From: Bradyrhizobium sp. CCBAU 51627
Lineage (GTDB): Bacteria; Pseudomonadota; Alphaproteobacteria; Rhizobiales; Xanthobacteraceae
NCBI RefSeq assembly: GCF_028128765.1
Contig: NZ_LBJG01000024.1
Coordinates: forward strand, 310,001 to 374,000
DNA: 64,000 nucleotides
Direction of reading: 5' to 3'
Shown here: positions 50,443-59,129 of the stretch, one piece after another
Layout: the number at the start of each line of letters is the position of its first letter
How positions within the stretch are numbered: position 1 is the first letter of the stretch
Notes under the pieces: model-generated
The model's database searches: none
Seen by the model: the letters and a program-made list of their open reading frames with translations, nothing else
What the model was told of the DNA's origin: nothing
Position numbers and translations under genes: made by a program

Positions 50443-53400
50443 ATGACTGGGCAGGTTGCTGCCTGGTTGGAGAAGGTCGGCCTCCCTCAATACCTGAAGT
50501 CCTTTTCCGACCACGGCATTGATTTCGATATTCTTTCCGAGATTACGGATCGCGATCTCGCGACCATGGGCGTGGTTCTCGGGCACCGGCGCCGGCTGCT
50601 GCGTTCGATTGCCGAGCTGGACGTTCCGAAAGCGCGTTTCGTCGCTCCTGAGATCGATGCCGGTGCCGAACGCCGCCAACTCACGATCATGTTCTGCGAT
50701 CTCGTCGGCTCGACCGCGCTATCGCAGCAGTTCGATCCCGAGGAGATGCGCGAGATCCTGCAAGCCTATCGTGAGGCCGCGACGGCGGTCATCGCGAGCT
50801 ATGACGGCATCGTCTCGCGCCTGGTGGGCGACGGCATTCTGTCGTACTTCGGCTATCCGGCCGCGCATGAGGACGATGCCGAGCGCGCAGTCCGCGCCGG
50901 CCTCGAGATCACCGCCGCCGTCCGGGCCATCGACATCCAGCCGGAGTTGCAGCTGGAGGTGCGGATCGGCATCGCTACCGGCCTCGTCGTCGTCGGCGAT
51001 CTTATCGCAAAGGGCGCCTCCAGCCGGCTCGAGGTGATCGGCGAGACGCCGAACCTTGCCGCGCGAATGCAGGCCTTTGCCGAATCCGGCTCCGTCGTCA
51101 TCGCGGCCTCGACGCGCCGGCTGCTCGGCAATCTGTTCCAGCTGCGCGAGCTCGGCACGCGCGCGGTCAAGGGATTCAGTGATCCGGTCGAGATCTGGGC
51201 GGTGGACCGTCCGTCACCACTTTCGAGCCGCTTCGAAGCCTATCGTTCCGCAGGCCTCGCGGGCTTCGTCGGCCGCGAGCACGAGCTCGCGCGCCTCGCC
51301 GAGTGCAAGCAGCGGGCCTGGCGCGGCCAGGGCCAGGTCGTGCTGATCTCGGGCGAACCGGGCATCGGCAAGTCGCGGCTGGCAGAGCATTTCCTCAACG
51401 AGCGGATCGGCGCGGAGCCGCACATCCGGCTGCGCTATCAATGCTCGCCGCATCATCGCGCCAGCGCGCTCTATCCCGTCATCACGCAGCTCCAGCGCGC
51501 GGCCAAGATCGGTGCCGGCGACGGCAACGCGCAACGGCTGCGCAAGCTCGAAGCGCTGCTTGGGCGCAGCGACCTGAAGACGCCGGCTCTGGTGCCGCTG
51601 TTTGCCGATCTCCTGTCGATCGTCCCTGACGGACGCTATCCGCCGCTGGACTGGACGCCGCAGCAATTGCGGCGCAACACGCTTGCCGCGTTGATCCAGC
51701 GCTTGCAGCGCCTCAGCGCCGAGGCGCCGGTGGTCTGCATCGTCGAGGACCTGCACTGGGCGGATGCGACCTCGCTCGAGCTGCTCCAGCTTGCGGTCAG
51801 GCTGGCCGACCAGCTTCGCCTGCTGCTCGTCCTGACGTTCCGCGACGACTTCACGCTGCCATGGATGGGCCCGGCGAATTTGACGACGCTGGAGCTCGGG
51901 CGGCTCAAGGAGAGCGACGTCCAGCGCATGATCGCCGACGTGATCGGAAGCCGCGCGGTTCCATCCGAGCTGGTCATGCAGATCGCGGCGCGAACCGACG
52001 GCATTCCGCTGTTCGTCGAGGAGCTGACGCGCACCGTGCTCGAGCTGGGCGTCCTCGAAAAAGGGGCTGGCGGCCGCTACCGGATCGCCGGCGGCCTGCC
52101 GATCCCCACGACGCTGCAGGATTCGCTGATGGCGCGGCTCGACCGCCTCGGTCCTGCGAAGGAGGTGGCGCAGATTTGCGCCGTCATCGGCCGCGAGTTC
52201 TCGGGCGAGCTGCTGCGCGCAATCGCCGACAAGGACGATGCCGAGCTCCACGCCCGGCTTGCCCAGCTCGAAGGCGCCGAGCTGGTCTTCCGCAACAGGT
52301 CCGCGGGCGAGGGGGTCTATACGTTCAAGCATGCGCTGGTGCAGGACATCGCTTACGAGAGCTTGCTCAGAAGCAGCCGGCGGCGATTGCACGAGCGGAT
52401 CGCGGCTGCACTCCAGGAGAAGTTCCCGGAGACCGCCGCCACGGCGCCCGAAATCGCCGCGCATCACTTCACGCAGGCCGGTCTCGTCGAGGACGCCGTC
52501 GAATGGTGGGGCAAGGCCGGGGATCGATCCTTGCGCAGCTCAGCCTATCCCGAAGCGATCGCGCATCTGACCAAGGCCATCGGCCTTGCAGAAGGGCTGA
52601 CTGAAAGTCCGGCGGGGCAGAGCCGCCGGCTGCAGTTGCAGATCGCCTATGGTAACGCGCTGATCGCCACGCGCGGCTACGGCGCGCCGGAGACGTCGGT
52701 AGCTTTCGCCCGCGCGCGCGAACTTGCCTCCGGGCTCAAGGGCGCACCCGAACGGTTCGCCGCCACTTACGGCCTGTGGGTCGGAAGCCTGGTGCGCAGC
52801 GAGCTCGGATCCATGCAGGAGCTCGCGCAGGCGTTCCTGCACGATACCGCCGACCGGCCGGACGCGCCGGAGGCGGGGATCGCCCATCGCGTCTGCGGCA
52901 TGACGCGCTGGTTCGAGGGCAATTTCGTCGAGGCCAGGCAGCATCTGGAGCAGGCGCTCACGATCTACCGCGATGAGCACGACCGCAATCTCGCGTTTCT
53001 GTACGGCCACGATTACGGAATCGCGGCGGCGATCTACCTCACGCTGGTGCTGTGGCCGCTCGGCGAAGTCGATCGTGTCGAGCAGCTGGCGCAGGAGGCG
53101 ATCCGCCGCGCCGCCGACAGCGGCCATATCGCGACGATGGTCTACGCGCATTTCCATAAGGTCGTGCTCGAGGCCATGCGGGGCAACCCTGAGGGCGCGA
53201 GGCCCCATGTCGATGCCGTCATCGAGCTCAGCCGCGAGCACGGCCTTCTGCTCTACACGCGGGCCGGCAAGTTCTGGAACGGATGGATCCGCTGCCATCT
53301 CGGCGAGCCGGCGGCGGGGCTTCAGGAAATGGAGGAGTCCATCGCGCTGCCGCTGGTCGGAAAGATGGCGACGGGACTTTACGTGCCCTTGACCTGGACG

Positions 53401-53817
53401 CTGCTTGCAGAGGCAAAGGCTGATCAAGGCCGGTTCGACGAGGCGCTCGCGATCCTCGACGAACAGCTCGTCGAGGTGGAGCGGACGGGACAGGAGTGGT
53501 TCACCCCGGAGATGCAGCGGCGGCGTGGCGAGCTGCTGCTGCGCAAGGATCCCATCGATATCGTCGCCGCGGAGAGGGCCTTCACCAAGGCCATCGAGAC
53601 CGCGCGGGCGCAGCGGACCGCGATGTTCGAACTGCGTGCCGCGCTCTCGCTTGCGAGACTTTATCGGGCGAGCGGAACGGATGCGCAGGCGCGGAGCGTG
53701 CTCGATCCGGTGATCGGGCTGTTCGATGATGCAGGGGAATTGCCGGAGATTCTTGAAGCACGGGCGGCCATGGAGCGGTCCAGCCAGACAAGCCCATGCG
53801 CAATCCCATGCGACTGA
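50443..53817 (+). CDS. SAM domain - class III nucleotide cyclase - AAA ATPase - TPR signalling protein
   Basis: A 1124-residue protein (ATG 50443; GTG 50440 is one codon earlier). Domain order: SAM domain (about 5-60; WLEKVGLPQYLKSFSDHGID), class III cyclase (about 75-260; FCDLVGSTALSQQFD, VGDGILSYFGYP, GETPNLAARMQAFAE), P-loop AAA/STAND ATPase (about 275-550; Walker A GEPGIGKSRL, CIVEDLHWADATSLE), then a helical TPR region to the end. Known as a frequent multi-domain architecture in Bradyrhizobium; the cyclase makes cAMP or cGMP, with the ATPase/TPR as regulator. The metal Asp pair (FCDLVGS and LVGDGIL) is present. It overlaps the next gene by 22 bp. Confidence 0.9.
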   Translation: MTGQVAAWLEKVGLPQYLKSFSDHGIDFDILSEITDRDLATMGVVLGHRRRLLRSIAELDVPKARFVAPEIDAGAERRQLTIMFCDLVGSTALSQQFDPEEMREILQAYREAATAVIASYDGIVSRLVGDGILSYFGYPAAHEDDAERAVRAGLEITAAVRAIDIQPELQLEVRIGIATGLVVVGDLIAKGASSRLEVIGETPNLAARMQAFAESGSVVIAASTRRLLGNLFQLRELGTRAVKGFSDPVEIWAVDRPSPLSSRFEAYRSAGLAGFVGREHELARLAECKQRAWRGQGQVVLISGEPGIGKSRLAEHFLNERIGAEPHIRLRYQCSPHHRASALYPVITQLQRAAKIGAGDGNAQRLRKLEALLGRSDLKTPALVPLFADLLSIVPDGRYPPLDWTPQQLRRNTLAALIQRLQRLSAEAPVVCIVEDLHWADATSLELLQLAVRLADQLRLLLVLTFRDDFTLPWMGPANLTTLELGRLKESDVQRMIADVIGSRAVPSELVMQIAARTDGIPLFVEELTRTVLELGVLEKGAGGRYRIAGGLPIPTTLQDSLMARLDRLGPAKEVAQICAVIGREFSGELLRAIADKDDAELHARLAQLEGAELVFRNRSAGEGVYTFKHALVQDIAYESLLRSSRRRLHERIAAALQEKFPETAATAPEIAAHHFTQAGLVEDAVEWWGKAGDRSLRSSAYPEAIAHLTKAIGLAEGLTESPAGQSRRLQLQIAYGNALIATRGYGAPETSVAFARARELASGLKGAPERFAATYGLWVGSLVRSELGSMQELAQAFLHDTADRPDAPEAGIAHRVCGMTRWFEGNFVEARQHLEQALTIYRDEHDRNLAFLYGHDYGIAAAIYLTLVLWPLGEVDRVEQLAQEAIRRAADSGHIATMVYAHFHKVVLEAMRGNPEGARPHVDAVIELSREHGLLLYTRAGKFWNGWIRCHLGEPAAGLQEMEESIALPLVGKMATGLYVPLTWTLLAEAKADQGRFDEALAILDEQLVEVERTGQEWFTPEMQRRRGELLLRKDPIDIVAAERAFTKAIETARAQRTAMFELRAALSLARLYRASGTDAQARSVLDPVIGLFDDAGELPEILEARAAMERSSQTSPCAIPCD

Positions 53818-54344
53818 AAACCTTCTTGTACTTTGCCGATTTCGTATTCTACCCCCTCGCAAGCGCTGCGCTGGTTGCGGTCGCGCTGCTGCTGAAGGAG
53901 CCGCTGCGCTGGGGCGAAGCGGCGATCGGCTTCGCGTGCGGGCTGTTGCTCTGGAGCCTTGCCGAATATGTCATTCACCGCTTCGCCCTGCATGGACCGG
54001 CCTGGCTCGCCGCCCTGCACGACATGCACCACGCCGATCCGCGCGCGCTGGTGGGCTCGCCGCTGTGGCTGAGCCTGGGCTCGATCTGCCTGGGGTCGCT
54101 GCTGCCGGTCTGGCTGCTGGTCGGGTTCGGATCCGCCTGCACTGTCACGGCGGGACTGATGCTAGGCTACATCTATTTCGGTGCGCTTCACCACATCATT
54201 CACCATTATAGCCTGAAGCGCGGCGGCTATCTCTGGCGCCTGAAGCGCCGTCACACCCGCCATCACTACGGCAAGACGCCGTGCAATTTCGGCGTGGTCA
54301 CCAGCATGTGGGACCGCGTATTCGGAACGTATTGTCCGGAATAG
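53796..54344 (+). CDS. Sterol desaturase/fatty acid hydroxylase superfamily protein
   Basis: A 182-residue integral membrane protein with about four helices. Histidine clusters of the di-iron hydroxylase fold are present: YVIHRFALHG, HDMHHADP, GALHHIIHHY and RRHTRHHYGK. The end FGVVTSMWDRVFGTY is a family hallmark. It overlaps the cyclase gene by 22 bp and is therefore translationally linked to it. The substrate could be a fatty acid, sterol, hopanoid or carotenoid; none is shown here. Confidence 0.85.
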   Translation: MRNPMRLKTFLYFADFVFYPLASAALVAVALLLKEPLRWGEAAIGFACGLLLWSLAEYVIHRFALHGPAWLAALHDMHHADPRALVGSPLWLSLGSICLGSLLPVWLLVGFGSACTVTAGLMLGYIYFGALHHIIHHYSLKRGGYLWRLKRRHTRHHYGKTPCNFGVVTSMWDRVFGTYCPE

Positions 54345-54392
54345 CGGGCCCAGCTTGATTGAGGCGCGATGGGACGATTGGCCGTAGCCATC

Positions 54393-54482
54393 GTAGGGCG
54401 GGCAAAGCGGAGCGTGCCCACGACGTTCCACCGCAGCGCCGGATTCGTGGGCACGGCGCAACTGCGCCTTTGCCCACCCTAC
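54393..54482. repeat. Intergenic GTAGGGTGGGCAAAG-type inverted repeat
   Basis: The left arm begins GTAGGGCGGGCAAAGCGGAG and ends GTGCCCACGA; the right arm is its mirror, ending CTTTGCCCACCCTAC. This is a well-known repeat type in Bradyrhizobium-like genomes (general knowledge). It lies between two convergent genes and would form a strong hairpin. Confidence 0.7.
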
Positions 54483-54498
54483 AAAGCGGGCCTGCGAA

Positions 54499-54861
54499 TC
54501 AACCGCAATTCCAGATCGCGCCGATCGGTGTTCGCGTCCAGCACGGACCGAAGCTGCCGCCATTGTAGCGGGGGCCGCCGAAGCCGGGCCGGCCGAAATA
54601 ATGCCATTCGCCGTTGAAGTAGCGGTAATAGACCGGCACGGGATCGATATACCAGGGACGCTGGTTCTCGCGCGCGTAACGCCGAAACCCGTTCTTCTGT
54701 GCATAGAGCGGTTGGCTGTTGCTCAGCGGCTGGCGATAGCCCGGCAGGAAGCCGTAGCCGTGCCAGGCTTGCGCGGGCTTCCTGTGGGCGGACGCGGCCG
54801 GCGCGGTGACCGGCAGCAGCGACAGAATGGCAGCAACAAAGAGACACAGAAGGTGCGACAT
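54499..54861 (-). CDS. Small secreted protein of unknown function, Trp/Tyr/Gly-rich
   Basis: A 120-residue protein from ATG 54861 (MSHLLCLFVAAILSLLPVTAP), a clear signal peptide ending near APAASA. An upstream start at 54897 would add 12 residues before it. The mature part is rich in Tyr, Trp, Gly, Arg and Pro (RPWYIDPVPVYYRYFNGEWHYF) with two late Cys that could form a disulphide. I do not recognise a family. It may be a small envelope or cell-wall protein. Confidence 0.6.
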   Translation of the reverse strand: MSHLLCLFVAAILSLLPVTAPAASAHRKPAQAWHGYGFLPGYRQPLSNSQPLYAQKNGFRRYARENQRPWYIDPVPVYYRYFNGEWHYFGRPGFGGPRYNGGSFGPCWTRTPIGAIWNCG

Positions 54862-54982
54862 GGATAGACCATAGACAGTCGATGGCGGGAAAGCCATTCA
54901 AATCCGGGTGGGATGCGTTCTGTGTCCGATACAAAAAGGCCCCGCCGAAGCGAGGCCTCCTTGTCTGACGGTGCTGGTCCGA

Positions 54983-55213
54983 CTAATCGTCGTAATCCCA
55001 GTGATGGCGGCGGATCACGATGCCGCGGTCGTAGTCGCGGTCGTGATAGTACCAGCCATGATGCCAGCCGCGGTCATGTTCATAGATGCGTGCGCGGGGG
55101 CCATAATAGTCATCTCCGCCGATATAAACGCCGAAGCCGGCCGCATTGGCGATCGTCGGGGCACCGATGGCTAGTGTCGTGACCGCTGCAAGAGCGTAAA
55201 TCAGCTTTCTCAT
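54983..55213 (-). CDS. Small secreted His/Tyr/Asp-rich protein
   Basis: A 76-residue protein from ATG 55213 with a textbook ribosome site (AAGGAGGAAC). A signal peptide (MRKLIYALAAVTTLAIG...ANAAG) is followed by a mature part rich in Tyr, Asp, His and Arg (HDRGWHHGWYYHDRDYDRG). Such charged, aromatic-rich small exported proteins are frequent in Bradyrhizobium, with no known role; metal binding is possible. A 15-base palindrome (CAAGAAA, C, TTTCTTG) lies at 55278-55292 upstream. Confidence 0.7.
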   Translation of the reverse strand: MRKLIYALAAVTTLAIGAPTIANAAGFGVYIGGDDYYGPRARIYEHDRGWHHGWYYHDRDYDRGIVIRRHHWDYDD

Positions 55214-55405
55214 TTGTTCCTCCTTCCGCATTGTCGGGGAGTCAACTGCTGCGGCGCTGGCCTGTTTCTGGAACGGGCAAGAAACTTTCTTGAATGGATG
55301 TTCAGGTTTCAGGCGTTCCGTAGCGAGAAGGATAACGCGAGTTTTACCGGGCATCTGGAACACTGGTGTCGCTTCCGCGCTCATGACGTTGTCAGTCGCC
55401 GGCAT

Positions 55406-55915
55406 TCAGCATGACCGCCGGGTGCGGTAGATCACGACAGCTTCGCCATGGTGAGTCGTGGTCTTCTCGAACAGATAGTTGGCCTTTTCCAACACCCGGC
55501 GCGAGGCGCCATGTTCGACAGAGACGAGACCGATGAGCGAGGATAACGCCAGCCGCGACAGCCCGATCTCCGTCAGCGCGCTCGCGATCTCGCCGGCAAG
55601 GCCTCGGCCCCAGAGATCACGCTTGAACGTGTAGGCAATCTCTATCTCGTCGATGCCGTCAACGAGGATGTGCCGGATGCCCGCGCGTCCGGCAAACGTG
55701 CCGTCTTTCGTGCGCAACGCCCACAGCCCATAACCGTGCTGGTCCCAATGGGCCATGTTGGTCGCGAGGTAGGTTTTCGTCGTCTCCGCCGAGCGCACGC
55801 CGCCGAGAAAGCGGGAGACTTCGGGATCGAGGTGGAGCGCGGTGAGATCGGCGAGGTGCTCACCGCGAAGCCGCTCGGCGGCGAGTCTGTCGGTGCTGAA
55901 GTGATCGATGAACAC
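55406..55915 (-). CDS. GNAT-family N-acetyltransferase (RimJ-like)
   Basis: A 169-residue protein if it starts at GTG 55915 (VFIDHFSTDRLAAERL, matching how RimJ-type GNATs begin). The frame runs back to a TTG at 55999, so 28 more residues are possible; neither has a clear ribosome site. Motifs: LGGVRSAETTKTYLATNMAH, GYGLWALRTKDGTFAGRAGI, FKRDLWGRGLAGEIASALTE (the acetyl-CoA loop) and VLEKANYLFE. Acetylates an amine, such as a protein N-terminus or an antibiotic; target unknown. Confidence 0.72.
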   Translation of the reverse strand: MFIDHFSTDRLAAERLRGEHLADLTALHLDPEVSRFLGGVRSAETTKTYLATNMAHWDQHGYGLWALRTKDGTFAGRAGIRHILVDGIDEIEIAYTFKRDLWGRGLAGEIASALTEIGLSRLALSSLIGLVSVEHGASRRVLEKANYLFEKTTTHHGEAVVIYRTRRSC

Positions 55916-56125
55916 GGTGGCCGCGTTGGAACTGGTTGCGATCTTGATGCCGCAAGCGTTGATGATGCCATCATGCCAGTGTTTTGCCCGACGGGTCAAC
56001 GGATTTTCCGAAGTTTGACGTGCGGGGTCAGCGTCGCATGGATTTTGCGGATGCTAAACCCTTGATCTCACAGCCCCCGTCTACTGTGCATGGGGTTGTT
56101 TTCGCTATTTTGGTTTCGAGAGAGG

Positions 56126-57997
56126 TTAGCCGGCCCCGAGCGCGACCGCGACATTGTAGGTCAAAAGGCTCGCCGCGTAGGCCAGCACCAGCATATAGCT
56201 GAAGGTCACGGCCATCCAGGTCCAGCTTCCGGTCTCGCGCCTGATGACGGCGAGCGTGGAGGCGCATTGCGGGGCGAAGATGTACCAGGCCAGCATCGAC
56301 AGGGCGGTGGCGAGCGACCATTTGGTTGCCAGCACCTGACCGATCTGCTCGGCCGCTTCCTTGCCGCCCTCGATCGCATAGACGGTGCCGAGCGCTGCGA
56401 CCGCGACCTCGCGCGCCGCCATGCCCGGGATCAGCGCGACCGCGATCTGCCAGTTGAAGCCGACCGGGGCGAGCAGGGGCGCGATCGCCTTGCCGATGAT
56501 GGCGGCGAGGCTGAAATCGATGGCCGGCTCGGTCGTGCCCGCCGGCGGTTGCGGGAACGAGGCCAGGAACCAGATCAGCACCATCATCGAGAAGATCGTG
56601 GTGCCGGCGCGCTGCAGGAACATTTTTGCGCGGGTGTAGATGCCGATCGCAATCGATTTCAGCCTGGGCACCTTGTAGTCCGGCAGCTCCAGCATGAACG
56701 GCGCCGGCGCATAGTCGCGCAGCATGAAGAACTTGATCAGGAACGAGACCACGAGCGCGCTGGTGATGCCGGCCGCGTAGAGGCCGAACATCACGAGGCC
56801 CTGCAAGTTGATGAAGCCCCCGATATCCTTGGCCGGAATGAAGGCCGAGATGATCAGCGTGTAGACCGGAATGCGCGCCGAGCAGGTCATCAGCGGCGCG
56901 ATCAGGATCGTGGTCAGCCGGTCGCGCTTGTTGTCGATCACGCGCGTCGCCATGATGCCGGGAATGGCGCAGGCAAAGCTCGACAGCAGCGGAATGAAGG
57001 CGCGGCCGTGCAGGCCGGCGCCGCCCATGATGCGGTCCATCAGGAACGCGGCGCGCGCCATGTAGCCGAAATCTTCCAGCAGCAGGATGAAGAGGAAGAT
57101 GATGATGATCTGCGGCAGGAACACGATGACGCTGCCGACGCCCGAGATCACGCCGTTCTGAAGGAAGCTCTGCAGCAGGCCGGCGGGCAGGGTGGCATGC
57201 ACGAAGTCGCCGAGCGCATCGAAGCCCGATTGCAGCAGCTCCATCAGCGGCTGCGCCCAGGCGAACACCGCCTGGAACATCACGAACAGGATCGCCGCGA
57301 GCACGATCAGCCCGCCGACCGGATGCAGCACCACGGCATCGATGCGCGAGGTCAGCGTGTCGGGCCTAGCAGGCAGGCTGACGCAATCGGCGATGATGCG
57401 GTCGGCCTCGCGCTGGGCGGCGCGCAGCTCGGCGACGCTGAGCGCGCGCCAGGTGTTCTCGGAAGGCTCAGCGGGGATCTTGGCCGAGATCTCGTCGGTC
57501 AGTGCCAGCAGATCGGCCGTGCCGCCCTTGCGCACCGCGATCGAGGTGACGACGGGCACGCCGAGCTCCTTGGCGAGCCTGTTGACGTCGACCGAGACGC
57601 CGCGGCGGCTCGCGATGTCGAACATGTTGAGCACGAGGATCATCGGCCGGCCGGTGCGCTTCAGCTCCAGCAGCAGGCGGATGGTCAGCCGCAGATTGGT
57701 GGAATCGGCCACGCACAGCACGAGATCGGGCAGGATCTCGCCGGAGGCTTTGCCGAGCACGAAGTCGCGGGTGATCTCCTCGTCCGGGCTGCGGCCGCGC
57801 AGGGAATAGGTGCCGGGCAAGTCGACGACCGAGACCTGGCGTCCCAGGGGCGTGACGAAAAAACCTTCCTTGCGCTCGACGGTGACGCCAGGATAGTTCG
57901 CGACCTTCTGCCGGCTGCCGGTCAGAGCATTGAACAGCGACGTCTTGCCGCTGTTTGGCGTGCCTACCAGGGCGAGATGCAGAAGAGGTAATTCCAT
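56126..57997 (-). CDS. feoB: Ferrous iron transporter FeoB
   Basis: A 623-residue protein. The N-terminal G domain (about residues 5-165) has GTPNSGKTS (G1), NYPGVTVERKEG (G2), DLPGTYSL (G3) and NMFD (G4, a variant of NxxD). A linker leads to the transmembrane part with two Gate segments (FACAIPGIMATRVIDNKRD and CSARIPVYTLII). It is shorter than the E. coli protein (about 770 residues), as in many alphaproteobacteria. It imports Fe2+ across the inner membrane with GTP hydrolysis. It follows feoA by 23 bp in one operon, with candidate iron control elements ahead of feoA. No feoC is present. Confidence 0.95.
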   Translation of the reverse strand: MELPLLHLALVGTPNSGKTSLFNALTGSRQKVANYPGVTVERKEGFFVTPLGRQVSVVDLPGTYSLRGRSPDEEITRDFVLGKASGEILPDLVLCVADSTNLRLTIRLLLELKRTGRPMILVLNMFDIASRRGVSVDVNRLAKELGVPVVTSIAVRKGGTADLLALTDEISAKIPAEPSENTWRALSVAELRAAQREADRIIADCVSLPARPDTLTSRIDAVVLHPVGGLIVLAAILFVMFQAVFAWAQPLMELLQSGFDALGDFVHATLPAGLLQSFLQNGVISGVGSVIVFLPQIIIIFLFILLLEDFGYMARAAFLMDRIMGGAGLHGRAFIPLLSSFACAIPGIMATRVIDNKRDRLTTILIAPLMTCSARIPVYTLIISAFIPAKDIGGFINLQGLVMFGLYAAGITSALVVSFLIKFFMLRDYAPAPFMLELPDYKVPRLKSIAIGIYTRAKMFLQRAGTTIFSMMVLIWFLASFPQPPAGTTEPAIDFSLAAIIGKAIAPLLAPVGFNWQIAVALIPGMAAREVAVAALGTVYAIEGGKEAAEQIGQVLATKWSLATALSMLAWYIFAPQCASTLAVIRRETGSWTWMAVTFSYMLVLAYAASLLTYNVAVALGAG

Positions 57998-58020
57998 GGA
58001 TCAAATATCCGGCCGCGATG

Positions 58021-58296
58021 TCAGGCGACGATGATGGCCATGGCCTCGCGGCGGCGCACCGCGATGGTGATGTTGTCGACCCGCACGGCGATCGGATCGC
58101 GCCTGACCAGCCCCTCGTGCAGGACCTCGACCCGGGCGCCCTCGACGAAGCCGAGTTCGATCAGCCGGCTCTCAAGCTCGATGTCCGAGAGCGCCGATCC
58201 CGCATCCTTGGCGGACAGGTGTTGAATGACGCCGGTATAGCCGCGCTGGGCCAGGCCCAGCGGCATCTCGCGGCGCATGTCATGGGTCTCGGTCAT
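58021..58296 (-). CDS. feoA: Ferrous iron transport accessory protein FeoA
   Basis: A 91-residue SH3-like FeoA protein. ATG 58296 is used, with AGGG just ahead. Blocks MPLGLAQRGYTGVIQHLS, ESRLIELGFVEGARVEVLHEG and DPIAVRVDNITIAVRRREA match FeoA. It binds FeoB and modulates its activity. The start codon lies inside a stem-loop (58295-58321), and an Irr-box-like palindrome lies about 60 bp upstream at 58352-58376, so expression probably responds to iron. Confidence 0.92.
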   Translation of the reverse strand: MTETHDMRREMPLGLAQRGYTGVIQHLSAKDAGSALSDIELESRLIELGFVEGARVEVLHEGLVRRDPIAVRVDNITIAVRRREAMAIIVA

Positions 58297-58321
58297 GCCC
58301 TGTATTTTCAATGCAGGGCAT
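58295..58321 (-). promoter_or_regulatory. Stem-loop covering the feoA ribosome site and start codon
   Basis: ATGCCCTG and CAGGGCAT are perfect eight-base arms around an 11-base AT-rich loop. On the feoA strand the 3' arm contains the AGGG ribosome site and the ATG start codon, so RNA folding would hide both. This suggests control at translation, in addition to any transcriptional control. Confidence 0.5.
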
Positions 58322-58351
58322 GGAGGTCAAGCGCGCACCCCTGCTGAAACT

Positions 58352-58376
58352 GCACCTTAGAGTGATTTTAAAGTGC
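58352..58376. promoter_or_regulatory. Irr-box (ICE)-like palindrome upstream of feoAB
   Basis: GCACCTTAGAGTGATTTTAA followed by AGTGC reads almost the same on both strands. Its core TTAGAG-TGA-TTTTAA matches the alphaproteobacterial iron control element (TTAGAA-NNN-TTCTAA, known from Bradyrhizobium Irr targets) at 10 of 12 positions. It lies about 55-80 bp before the feoA start, a fitting place for Irr control of ferrous iron uptake. Confidence 0.55.
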
Positions 58377-58409
58377 AGATCACGAAGCCGTGGGCGGCGC
58401 GCCCCGGCG

Positions 58410-58664
58410 CTACTGCGCCGGGACCTTTTCCGGCTGCATGGCGGCCATGGCGCGGCTCTTGAAGTAATCGAGCACGAACAGCCGGATCGCCGAGGACAAA
58501 TTGCCCTGCTGGCGCGCGCCGTCGATCTCGCCGACGAGCTCGGACAGCGTCATGTTGCGCAGGCCCGAGATCTCCTTCATGCCGTTCCAGAACGCCTCTT
58601 CCAGGCTGACGCTCGTCTTGTGGCCGGCGACCACGATCGAACGCTTCACGACGGGCGACTTCAT
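58410..58664 (-). CDS. Ribbon-helix-helix domain protein
   Basis: An 84-residue protein from ATG 58664 (MKSPVVKRSIVVAGHKTSV). The head KRSIVVAGHKTSVSLEEAFW followed by MTLSELVGEIDG is the ribbon-helix-helix pattern of small alphaproteobacterial DUF-type regulators found beside fumC and DUF4169 genes. The four-base overlap with the DUF4169 gene (ATGA) means coupled translation. It probably binds DNA as a dimer; targets unknown. Confidence 0.78.
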   Translation of the reverse strand: MKSPVVKRSIVVAGHKTSVSLEEAFWNGMKEISGLRNMTLSELVGEIDGARQQGNLSSAIRLFVLDYFKSRAMAAMQPEKVPAQ

Positions 58665-58849
58665 GGCTGGTCCTCGCGATCGATCCGATGCTGGTCCAGA
58701 TGCGCCTTCGCCTGGTCCGCCTGCTTCTCCTCCGCCGATCGCTCGGCCTTCGTGCGGCCGAACTTCGTTCGGTTGGCGCCCGCCTGCTTCGCCGAGGCTT
58801 CCCGCTCGGCGCGCTTCCTGAAACGATTCAGGTTGATGACGTTCCCCAT
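58661..58849 (-). CDS. DUF4169 family small basic protein
   Basis: A 62-residue highly charged protein: MGNVINLNRFRKRAEREASA, then AKQAGANRTKFGRTKAER. Both match the DUF4169 family, whose genes usually lie between fumC and a ribbon-helix-helix gene in Rhizobiales, as here. Mostly helical, no Cys, no membrane segment. Function unknown; it may bind nucleic acid or a partner protein. Confidence 0.85.
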   Translation of the reverse strand: MGNVINLNRFRKRAEREASAKQAGANRTKFGRTKAERSAEEKQADQAKAHLDQHRIDREDQP

Positions 58850-59129
58850 GCCGCGTCTCCATCATCCGATCCTTTCCAGGCAGGATGAAACATTCAGAAA
58901 CTGGGTGCCGCGTTGCACCCCACAAGACTTGATCGTCATTAGCTCGTCCTCGTCAATCGGCCTCAGGGCCATCAAACGATGAATTCGCCCCGTCAAGGGG
59001 CAGAGGGGCTTTGCGTAGCACGCGCCCCGGCCGCCACTTTGACGGTAATCAAATCCTGTCCTCTAAACCTTATAATTATGAGCTTTTGGGGCTCCGTATC
59101 ATTACGGATGACTATCGGAATTCGGAATT

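Noticed and set aside
55278..55292. 15-base palindrome (CAAGAAA, C, TTTCTTG) ahead of the small secreted protein gene
   Set aside because: Perfect but short; too weak alone to call an operator, and no regulator gene is adjacent.
56090..57991. 633-codon plus-strand frame opposite feoB
   Set aside because: FeoB on the minus strand has all G motifs; the plus-strand frame is a composition artefact.
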